Assembly: GCA_002327445.1 (NCBI GenBank)
Contig: DCWA01000030.1
Location: forward strand, 1 to 64,000
From: Desulfobacteraceae bacterium UBA2174
GTDB lineage: Bacteria > Desulfobacterota > Desulfobacteria > Desulfobacterales > UBA2174
Length of the DNA: 64,000 bases
Direction of reading: 5' to 3'
Each line of letters starts with the position of its first letter. The stretch's first letter is position 1. The notes below the pieces were generated by a model that was not told the origin of the DNA, did not search any database, and was given only the letters and a program-made list of their open reading frames with translations. Below, piece by piece: positions 24,360-32,700 of this stretch. The translations under genes and the position numbers were made by a program.

Positions 24360-25132
24360 AAACGGCCGATCATTTGAATTTGAATGCGCAACCGGATGCG
24401 ATGAGGGCAGGCGCCCATCCCCCGATCCGCCGGCCCTTGCCCTGGCTGTTTGCCGCCCTGGCCACCCTGGGGGTCAACCTGGCCCTGTTCGCCCTCATGC
24501 CCTATCTGATCCGCCCGTCGGAGCAGAAGCCGGTTTTCGAAAAACGGATCCCGCAGATCAGCGTCATCCGGGCCAAGCGACCCGAAACCCCGGTCCAGCG
24601 CCGTTCTGCCGAACCACCGCCGACTCCGCCCAAGGTAACGCCCGTTCCGCGGCCCGAGGCGAAATCGCCGGCCCGAGCGCCGGACAAACTCCATCTGGCC
24701 TTTGAAATCAATCCCCGCTTGACCGCCGGCCCTCCCATGGTGGAAGCCCCTCCGGTCCAGTCGTTCGACTTCAGCCGGTTGGCGGCGGTCTACGATCCGT
24801 CCCAAAACCTCGGTTCGACGGAGGTCGTTCCGGTTTCGGGCGCGGTGGACGCGGAAACCCTGGACCAACCGCTGACCGCCCTGTCGCGGCTGCCGCCGGT
24901 CTACCCCGTCGGCGCCAAGCGCCGGGGAATCGAGGGCTGGGTGCGGCTGCGCTTCGTGGTCGATCCCCGGGGCGAGGTCCGGGAAGTGTCGGTCATCGAG
25001 GCCAAACCGAAGGGGGTTTTCGAGGACAGCGTCCTGCGCAGCGTGCGTTCATGGCGCTTCAAACCGGGCACGGTGAACGGCCATCCGGTCAGCGCCCGGG
25101 CCGAAACCACCGTGCGCTTCGATCTGGAATAG
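24356..25132 (+). CDS. tonB: Energy transducer TonB
   Basis: A 258-residue protein. A cytoplasmic N-terminus of about 25 residues precedes a membrane helix (LPWLFAALATLGVNLALFAL, about 28-48) and a proline-rich periplasmic spacer. The C-terminal TonB fold contains YPVGAKRRGIEGWVRLRFVVDPRGEV and SVRSWRFKPGTVNGHPV. It links the Exb motor to outer-membrane receptors, presumably the one encoded at 26730. ATGA coupling to exbD. Confidence 0.94.
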   Translation: MKTADHLNLNAQPDAMRAGAHPPIRRPLPWLFAALATLGVNLALFALMPYLIRPSEQKPVFEKRIPQISVIRAKRPETPVQRRSAEPPPTPPKVTPVPRPEAKSPARAPDKLHLAFEINPRLTAGPPMVEAPPVQSFDFSRLAAVYDPSQNLGSTEVVPVSGAVDAETLDQPLTALSRLPPVYPVGAKRRGIEGWVRLRFVVDPRGEVREVSVIEAKPKGVFEDSVLRSVRSWRFKPGTVNGHPVSARAETTVRFDLE

Positions 25133-25143
25133 GGAGACTGGCC

Positions 25144-26436
25144 GTGAAACCTTATTCGCGCATCATTTTCGTCGTCTTTATCGCGGCGGTTTTGGCCGTC
25201 GCCATAAACCTGCCGGCGGCCCGGGCGGCCGGTGCGCCGGACGGCGATCCGCCTCTGGCCGTCCGCAGAGTCCTGGCGGACGTCGGTCCCCTGATGGAGC
25301 GCAAGGCCTACGATCAGGCCGTCGCCCGGCTCGAGGCGTTTCGGTCGGAGGTCGACGGCCGCCATCCCATGGTGGGATTCGTCCTGGGAAGTGCCTATCT
25401 CCTGCAGAACGATTTTGAACGGGCCAAGGGCATCCTGCGTCCCTTGGTGGCTGAACGGCCCGCTTGGCCCGACGCGTGGCTCAATCTGGCCAAGGCCTGC
25501 TACGAGACCGGGGACTACGGCGCGGCGGCCGACTGCTTTGCCGCCGCCTACGAACACTCCGCCGAGAAGGATCCGCAGCATCTCTACTTCTGCGCCACGG
25601 CCCGGATGCTCGCCAAGCAGAACACCGGGGCGGTCGCCGCCTTCGAGCGTCTGTTTCAGGCCCATCCCGGCCAGGTCAAAGCGCAGTGGAAGGAGCACTA
25701 CGTCCATGCGCTCCTGGCCGTCGATCAACCCCGCCGCGCCCTTCCGCTGGTGAAGGAACTGGCCCGGATTGCCAATGGCGAGGCGCGGGTCCGATGGCAG
25801 GAACTGACCTTGCACCTGTGCCTTCAGGCCGGCATGAACGCCGAGGCCCGCGCCATGGCCCTGGATCTGACCCGTGAGGAGCCCACCACGGCCCGCTGGT
25901 GGAAAGCCCTGGCCCACGTCGAACTCTCGGCCGGCCGGCACGCCGAGGCGCTGGCTGCCCTGACCGTGTACGGCTACCTCCAGCCCCTGACGGAAGCGGA
26001 GCAACAACTCTGGGCGGACCTGAACCTGCAGTTGGACATCCCGGGTCGGGCCGCGCCGGTGTATGACCGGCTGCTGCAACATAAAAACGATCCGAAATTG
26101 ATCGAAAAACTGATTTCCGCCTACCGGCAGGAGGGGCGCTACGACGAGGCCCTGGCCCTGCTGGACCGCAACGGGGCTGACGACCCGGCCAAGGGAATGC
26201 TCCGGGCAGACTTGCTCTACAGCGCCCGCCGCTTCACCGAAGCGGCCGAGGCGTATCGCCGGGCGGCACTCAAGAACAAGGACGCGGCGGGCCAAGCCTG
26301 GCTCATGGCCGGCTACGCCGCCTGGCAGGACAACGATCTTGAAACGAGCCGCCAGGCCTTTCGCCGGGCGAGCGTTTTCAAGCAACACAAGAAGGCGGCC
26401 CTGTCAGCCATCCAGCAGATCGAGGCGATCAACTGA
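25144..26436 (+). CDS. Exported TPR-repeat protein of the TonB operon
   Basis: A 430-residue protein starting at GTG 25144 after AGGGAGACTGGCC. It has a signal peptide (FVVFIAAVLAVAINLPAARAAG) and then helical TPR-like repeats across the length (for example AWPDAWLNLAKACYETGDYG, PKLIEKLISAYRQEGRYDEA, AGQAWLMAGYAAWQDNDLE). TPR proteins at this position are usual in DUF3450-ExbB operons and may scaffold the motor or receptor. It begins 11 bp after tonB. Confidence 0.85.
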   Translation: MKPYSRIIFVVFIAAVLAVAINLPAARAAGAPDGDPPLAVRRVLADVGPLMERKAYDQAVARLEAFRSEVDGRHPMVGFVLGSAYLLQNDFERAKGILRPLVAERPAWPDAWLNLAKACYETGDYGAAADCFAAAYEHSAEKDPQHLYFCATARMLAKQNTGAVAAFERLFQAHPGQVKAQWKEHYVHALLAVDQPRRALPLVKELARIANGEARVRWQELTLHLCLQAGMNAEARAMALDLTREEPTTARWWKALAHVELSAGRHAEALAALTVYGYLQPLTEAEQQLWADLNLQLDIPGRAAPVYDRLLQHKNDPKLIEKLISAYRQEGRYDEALALLDRNGADDPAKGMLRADLLYSARRFTEAAEAYRRAALKNKDAAGQAWLMAGYAAWQDNDLETSRQAFRRASVFKQHKKAALSAIQQIEAIN

Positions 26437-26524
26437 AGGGAAACTCGAAATTGGAAACTTGAAACTCGAAACTGGGTCCTTTGGGTCTCTTTGGTCCTTT
26501 GCGTCCTTTGGAACCTTGAACTTT
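26437..26524. repeat. Mixed GAAACTTGAAACTCG and TCCTTTGGGTC iterated repeat
   Basis: A run of GAAACTCG/GAAACTTG units is followed by TCCTTTGG units, right after the TPR gene stop. The reverse complement of the same two-part arrangement occurs at 43785-43850. Confidence 0.75.
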
Positions 26525-26528
26525 GAAC

Positions 26529-26650
26529 GGCGCCGCAGGCGCCCTGAAAACGTGAAGGCAGCCGCTGCCCCGCCACGGACGAGTCGGCTGCCTTCGGTGT
26601 GAAGCCTCCGGCAAGGGACGCTTCGTCTGGCACGTTAGCACCGAAGCTTT
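26529..26650 (+). promoter_or_regulatory. Branched RNA-like fold upstream of the TonB receptor
   Basis: Sequential complementary segments can form a multi-branch structure: a GGCGCC/GGCGCC hairpin (26529-26543), a closing AACGTG (26549-26554) / CACGTT (26631-26636) pair, an 11-bp stem GAAGGCAGCCG (26554-26564) / CGGCTGCCTTC (26585-26595) and GAAGC (26601-26605) / GCTTC (26620-26624). The loop GCTGCCCCGCCACGG loosely recalls the cobalamin aptamer core, but the 3' box GCCAGRAGACCTGCC is absent. It may be a degenerate or different riboswitch. Confidence 0.45.
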
Positions 26651-26729
26651 CCCGGCGTCAATCCAGGCGCCCGCCGGCGGGCACAACCGCCCACTTCAAG
26701 GGCAATGCCACAGACAAAGGGGGAGCAAG

Positions 26730-29003
26730 ATGCAGCATGAACAACGAGACCCATCGGCACATCGGAAACAAAGCGCGCGGTACATCCGGCACTGCCTTCG
26801 CCCAGGCTGGAAAGCCCTCATCGGGGCCCTGTTCCTTGCCCTGGCCATGCCCATTACCGGCCCGGCGGCCATGGCCGACGACACCGTCACCCTCGAAGAG
26901 GTGGTGGTGACGGAGAAAAAACTCGTCCAGCCCACCAAACAGACTAACGAAACCGTCTATACCGGCAGTGAGATCACCCGGGAAGGCCTGGATGCACTGG
27001 GGACCAAGGCCACCGTCAGCGTCTACGAGGCGGTCAACGTGCTGCCCGGGGTAAACGTGGAAAGCGTGGACCCCTACGGCCTGGCCGCCGAGCAAAAGAA
27101 TATCCGCATCCGCGGCATCCGAGGGTTGTCCGGCGCCATGACCGTGGCGGGGGTCCCCAACTGGGGCGGCAATCCCATGGGACCCCGGGAATACATCTAC
27201 GACACGGAGAATTTCGATAGCATCGCCGTTTACAAAGGAGCCGTGCCCGCCGACCTGGGCACCGGCGTCGGCGCCCGGGGCGGGGCCATCGAGCTGCGGC
27301 CGCGCTGGCCGGAAAAAGAGCCCGGCGCCGACATCAGCCAGAGCTTCGGGGCCGACAGTTACAGCCGCACCTTCCTGCGCCTGGATTCCGGCGCCCTGCC
27401 GACTACGGGCACCCGCTTTTCCGTATCCGGGTCGTACACCGATGCGGAAAAATGGAAAGGCCCCGGTGACCTCGGCCCGCGCAAGAACGCCAGCATCATG
27501 GTGAGCCAACCGATCCGGGACAGCGACGAAATCAAGATCTGGTTCAACACCAACTCGCTGGAGCAGAATCTCTACCGGCCGCTGACCTGGGCCGAAACGA
27601 AAAATCTCGGCGCCAATTACGAAAAGGATTACAACGCAACGCTCACCGGAGTAAAATCCCAGGACATCAACTACTACGACTACAACCGGGGCGAGTATGC
27701 CAACCAGGATTTTCTCGCCCTGGTCCCCTTCACCTTTTCCGATGGGCTCAAACTGACCTTCAAGCCCTACTACTCCAGGGAAGACACGGAAATCTGGCAA
27801 GGCACCCCTTCCATGGGCGGGGTAATCCAGAAGCGGACCCGCGACATCGAACGCTACGGCCTGATCTCCCAGATCGACTGCAAGTTCAAGTGGGCCACCG
27901 CATCCCTGGGCTACTGGCACGAAGCCAACGACATGGTGATCCGGACGCAAAACTACGATGTGCTCACCGAGGGGTTCAAGGGCTACGGCATGTACACGGT
28001 CAACGAGGACGACGGCATCGTCCACAGTCCTTTCTTCAAGCTGGCCGGCAGCCTCGACCGCCTCGACTGGCAGGCCGGGCTCAAGTACTTCTCCTACACG
28101 GACCCCGCCAGCCAGGGCTATACCTGGAACGGCACGGCCCTGGTCAAGGGGGCCGACCTGTACCGGGGGGAACGAACCTACGAGGAGCTGCTGCCCACCC
28201 TCGGGGTGAACTACCGCTTCTCCGACGCGATGGAAGTCTACGCCAGCTACGGGCGCAACCAGATCCGCCCCTATGCCTACCTGCCGCTGATCACCTTGTA
28301 CAACAACAACCGGGCCGCGTTCCAGGCCGCCGGGGTGACCCTGGCCGACATGTTCGACGGCTACGAGATGGAAATCAGCGACAGCGTCGAGGTGGGCGCC
28401 CGGCTGCGCAACCGGTGGATGGAACTGCGTCCCACCGTCTTCTACGCCAAGCACGAAAACCTGCTTACCACGGTCTACGATCCGCGGGTGGGCCTCAACT
28501 ACTACCAGAACATCGGCGAGGCCACCGGTTACGGGTTCGAGCTGGAGACCAACTTCTTCGTCAGCGACAATCTCACCTTCTTTGTCAACCCGACCTACAC
28601 CCATCTCACCTATGACAACGACCTGACCTACGCCGGCGCCACCCTGAAAGCCAAGGACAACCAGGTGGTGGACACGCCGGAATGGATGGTCAAGAGCGGG
28701 GTGATCTTCACCCTGGGCGACTTCGAAATCGTCCCCATGGTGCGCTACCTGGGCGAGCGCTACGGGGACGCGGAAAACACGGAGAAGATCGGCGACTACA
28801 CCCTGGCCGACCTCAGAATCAGCTACGGGCGAAAAAACCTCGGCGCCATCGACGAGCTGAAGGTGTCCCTGGATTTCACCAACCTCTTCGACAAGGAGTA
28901 CATCGCCCTGGTCAACGCCATGGACGACAGCCGGGCCGGCGCCACCAGCTACTACGTCGGCGCGCCCTTCACTACCCTGCTGACGGTTTCCATGGCCTTT
29001 TGA
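26730..29003 (+). CDS. TonB-dependent outer-membrane receptor
   Basis: A 757-residue receptor. A long basic leader and signal sequence (WKALIGALFLALAMPITGPAAMA) is followed by the TonB box region DTVTLEEVVVT near residue 52, a plug domain (VYEAVNVLPGVNVESVDPYG, NIRIRGIRG, SIAVYKGAVPADLG) and a 22-strand-type barrel ending in the terminal Phe of SMAF. The ribosome binding site is GGGGGAGC. The substrate is not evident. The upstream B12 riboswitch makes corrinoid uptake the first hypothesis, and the FmdE-like neighbour makes a metal or metal-cofactor another. Confidence 0.9.
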   Translation: MQHEQRDPSAHRKQSARYIRHCLRPGWKALIGALFLALAMPITGPAAMADDTVTLEEVVVTEKKLVQPTKQTNETVYTGSEITREGLDALGTKATVSVYEAVNVLPGVNVESVDPYGLAAEQKNIRIRGIRGLSGAMTVAGVPNWGGNPMGPREYIYDTENFDSIAVYKGAVPADLGTGVGARGGAIELRPRWPEKEPGADISQSFGADSYSRTFLRLDSGALPTTGTRFSVSGSYTDAEKWKGPGDLGPRKNASIMVSQPIRDSDEIKIWFNTNSLEQNLYRPLTWAETKNLGANYEKDYNATLTGVKSQDINYYDYNRGEYANQDFLALVPFTFSDGLKLTFKPYYSREDTEIWQGTPSMGGVIQKRTRDIERYGLISQIDCKFKWATASLGYWHEANDMVIRTQNYDVLTEGFKGYGMYTVNEDDGIVHSPFFKLAGSLDRLDWQAGLKYFSYTDPASQGYTWNGTALVKGADLYRGERTYEELLPTLGVNYRFSDAMEVYASYGRNQIRPYAYLPLITLYNNNRAAFQAAGVTLADMFDGYEMEISDSVEVGARLRNRWMELRPTVFYAKHENLLTTVYDPRVGLNYYQNIGEATGYGFELETNFFVSDNLTFFVNPTYTHLTYDNDLTYAGATLKAKDNQVVDTPEWMVKSGVIFTLGDFEIVPMVRYLGERYGDAENTEKIGDYTLADLRISYGRKNLGAIDELKVSLDFTNLFDKEYIALVNAMDDSRAGATSYYVGAPFTTLLTVSMAF

Positions 29004-29076
29004 GCGCCTACGGCCACTGGTCTCCGATTTTCACGCTATCTTTCTGCTAATACAGGACAAAAGGAAGGAACCAAAG

Positions 29077-29706
29077 ATGAAACGCAACTTCCCCTTGCTC
29101 GCCGCCGTCGCGACCTGCGCCCTGGTGCTGCTGGGCGTCAGCCATGCCGGGGCCGGGGCCCTGGATGTTGAAATCACCGCGGCCATGGATCACCTGAAGG
29201 CCGTCAAGGCCGACGCCGACCTGCTGGTGCTCACCGACGCGCCCTTCGTCCGACCGGGTGCAAGATCCGCCCTGCCCGAGCTGGCCGTGGTCGAGAAGCT
29301 CACCGGCTGCACGGTGGGCAGCGGCAACCTGCTCTTCTTCCAGCGTCCCCAGCACCACCCCCTGCGCTTTCTGCTCTTCGCCCGCAAAACCGGCGAGGCG
29401 GTGATCATCAGCGCCGCAGCCGGTCAGTATGCCGCCGAAAAACTCAACATGAGTGCCACGACCATCGCCGACAAGGCCTTCTGGGACCAGAGCCAGCAAT
29501 TCGCCGCCGGCAAGGACATGTTCACCCTGGCGGGAATCGCCAACGCCTGGGCCGCGAAGGCCCCTTACGACTTTCTCAAATGCGCCGAACTGCACAACCA
29601 CATCTGCCCGGGTCTGACTTCCGGCTACCTGCTGGCCCATTATCTGCTGGAGAGGCACCCGCTGGCCGAAGGCGAACGCTACACGGTGGTCTCCTGTCCG
29701 GTCTGA
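29077..29706 (+). CDS. Exported FmdE-like protein, C-terminally shortened
   Basis: A 209-residue protein with a signal peptide (FPLLAAVATCALVLLGVSHAGAGA). The first module has LTGCTVGSGNLLFFQRPQHHPLRF, which matches the later half of an FmdE domain. The second has CAELHNHICPGLTSGYLLAHYLLE, the FmdE entry motif. It then stops at TGA only about 20 residues on, where a full domain would continue with its own Cys and LTGCT segments. It is therefore probably two FmdE-type modules with the second one truncated. Downstream sequence does not resume homology in any frame I can see. It follows the TonB receptor by 73 bp. Confidence 0.7.
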   Translation: MKRNFPLLAAVATCALVLLGVSHAGAGALDVEITAAMDHLKAVKADADLLVLTDAPFVRPGARSALPELAVVEKLTGCTVGSGNLLFFQRPQHHPLRFLLFARKTGEAVIISAAAGQYAAEKLNMSATTIADKAFWDQSQQFAAGKDMFTLAGIANAWAAKAPYDFLKCAELHNHICPGLTSGYLLAHYLLERHPLAEGERYTVVSCPV

Positions 29707-29798
29707 TGCACGGAAGCTCTTTATCTTGAACTTTTCTTCTTTGCCATCCAAAATCCGACTTTCTACGAGTGCATCATTTTTAGCGAAGGAGTCCGACA

Positions 29799-32700
29799 AT
29801 GCCGTCAAGCGCGTTGCCGTTGCGTGCGAAAAGCGATCACCCGGAGCACAAGAAGTGGATGGACGCCTACAACGGACTTGCCCCCCTGCCTCGGGCCACA
29901 CTCCACATCCTTGCCGTCATCTATTTCCGAACGGCCCGGACCGGCATCGTCAACAGCCTGAAAAAGCTTTTCCGGCATGATGCCGACATCAAACGCTTCA
30001 CGGTGAGCGACCTGGACCCGATTCTGGCCGAATTGATCGCCAAGGATCTTGTCGAGCAGGATGAGATCTACTACCACTGCCCTATACTGCTGGCCGATGC
30101 CGTCTGCCGGCTGCTTGTGGAAAACCACCGCTTCGATGAAATCGCCGCGGCCGTCCAGAGGGGGTTACCCTTCGAATTGCCTACCGGTCGCTACGATTCC
30201 CCCGATTACGATCAGCTGGTCAGGGAAATTCGCATCGAAACCTACCGGGGGAATGTCGATGGCGTTCACAATCTACTGGATTACTTCGAAGAGAATCTCA
30301 GCCGCCATGTCAGACCTGAAGACCACCCCTTGGTGGTAATCTTCGACCCGGCCTCTTTCGATGCTGAATGGACCCGCAAACACCTGCCTCCAGAGGTGCA
30401 GGCGAAGATCGCCCGGGCCCTGATCGTCCATTTTCAAACCGCCGGCCTGTTGCCCGGCCCGGAAATGCTCGTCTTCTTCGAAAACCTTCAGGCCTCTTTG
30501 GCCGAATCGGCCGATGGTGGGGAGATCCGGTCTTTTCTCGCCGAGCAGTTGCTGCTGGCCGGGCGACCGGATGCCGCCGAACGGATGGTTGCCGCCGATG
30601 AAGGGATGGCCGCCCTTCTCATCCCGGGGGTGGCCGCCTTTTTGAGCGGCCGCAACGCCGACGCCATCGCCCGTTTCGCCGGCGCCTTGGCGCAACTGAA
30701 GCAAACCACGCGCAAACGGAAGATCTTTTTCGACGGCATCTACGGCCTTTTTTACATCCTGGCCCTCATCAAGGACGGCGACCCGCAACGGCTTGCCGAA
30801 GCCGGGAATTACGCGACCACGGCGGCCCGGCTCACTCACCTGAAGCAACAGGGGGCCTTCGGCGCCCTTGCCGCCCTGATCGCGGCTCGCCAGGGCGATC
30901 CCGCGGCGATGGAAACCCTGAACGGTTGGCGCGTGGCGAGCCTCGGCGTCCATCCTGTCGATATCCTTGTCCAGTGCATGGTCGTTTATTGGAACGACCC
31001 GCGACGCGCCAGGAAAAACCTCACCCTGCTGGAGCAGGAACACGCACGGGCCATCGAAAACGGCCAGGCTTGGCTGGTTGCGGAAACGGGGGCCCTTTTG
31101 TCCCGGCTCAAACCCCGGCAAACGGAATACCGGCAGCGGGCGGAGGACTTTTTCCAACAGCGCGGGATCGCCAGCCTCGTCGATCTGATCGAGCCGGAAA
31201 GCCGATGGCAGCAGGCCTTAAATGCCCTGATGCGCCTGCAAGCGCCGGGCAACCGCGGCGCCGAAACCCAATCGAATTCGCGCCTGGTCTGGTGGCTGCA
31301 CCTGGGCGGACATGACGAGGATTGGAGCCTTTCCCCCCGGGAACAGGTGAAAAATGCCAGGGGCGCATGGAGCCAGGGGCGCCCGATCGCCCTGAAGCGG
31401 CTTTACCACGAAATCGAATCCTTCGACTATCTGACCGACCAGGACAAACGGATTTGCGCCGCCCTCAGCGAAGATCGCTATCGGTGGAGGGGGTATGAGC
31501 AGGTCAGCTACGATTTCGCGCCCGAGGCCCTGCTCGCCCTGGCGGGACACCCGCTGGTCTTCTCGGCCGATGATCCGGCGCTGCAGATGGAGGTCGTCAA
31601 GGAACGGCCGCAACTGCTGGTCAGCAGCCAGGACAGCGGGTCTTTCCAGTTGGCTTTCGCCCGGCCGCTCGACGCGCACCAGCCGGTACAAATCGTCCGG
31701 GAATCGCCTTCGCGCATCCTAATCATCGAAAGCGACGACGCGGTGCGCAAGATCGCCCAGATCGTCGGCAAGGGGATCACGGTGCCCGCGTCGGGGAAAA
31801 AGCGTCTTCTGGAAGCCGTCGAACGCGTTTCTCCCCTGGTGACCGTGCATTCGCAGATCGAAGACATGGGCGGCAGCGCCCAAGAAACCCCGGCCGACCC
31901 AACTCCCAACATCTATCTGCGCCCGTTTGGTGCCGGGCTGATGCTGGATCTGTGGGTTCAGCCCTTGGGCCACGAAGGCCCCCGTTTCAGGCCGGGAGAA
32001 GGGGGCGAAACGGTAATCGCCAACCTCGGCGGCAATCTACTTCGGACTCGACGGGATATGGCCCTGGAGCGGCAGCTCGCCGGCCAGGCCGTCGCCGCTT
32101 GTCCCACCCTGGCCACGCGGGAGAAATCCGGTGACGTCGCATGGGCCTGGGAACTGGTCGACCCGGAAACCTGCCTCGAAGCCCTGACCGAAATCCAGGC
32201 CCTGACACCACCGGTGGTTATTAAATGGCCGGAAGGCGAACGATTGAAGATTCGCCAACAGGCCGACCTGAAAAACTTGTCCATTCGTGTCGAAAAACAG
32301 CAGAACTGGTTCGAGGTCTCCGGTGAACTGAAAATGGACGACGGCCTGGTGCTTTCCATGGAGCGCCTCCTCTTTCTGCTGCAAGATTCCCCCGGCCGGT
32401 TCGTGCGCCTGGAAGACGGCCAGTTTCTGGCCCTGACCCGATCGTTTCGCAAGCGGCTGGAGGAGCTGGCCGCCTTTTCGAAACAATCTGGCGCGAGCCG
32501 GCGCTTTCATCCCCTGGCGGCCCTGTGGCTGGACAATCTGGCCCCGGATCTGGGCGGATTCCGCGGCGATGGCCATTGGAAGGACCATCTGCGGCGTTAC
32601 AACGATGCCCGCACCCTGAAGATCGACGTCCCGTCCACCTTGCAGGCCGAGCTGCGTGACTATCAGGTGGAAGGATTTCAATGGCTGGCCCGCCTGGCCC

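Noticed and set aside
26658..28604. Long minus-strand frame opposite the TonB receptor
   Set aside because: Composition-driven antisense frame; the receptor strand has a signal peptide, plug and barrel motifs.
29704..29709. Possible selenocysteine TGA in the FmdE-like gene (followed by a Cys codon)
   Set aside because: Sequence after the TGA shows no FmdE similarity and no obvious SECIS-like hairpin, so truncation is simpler.
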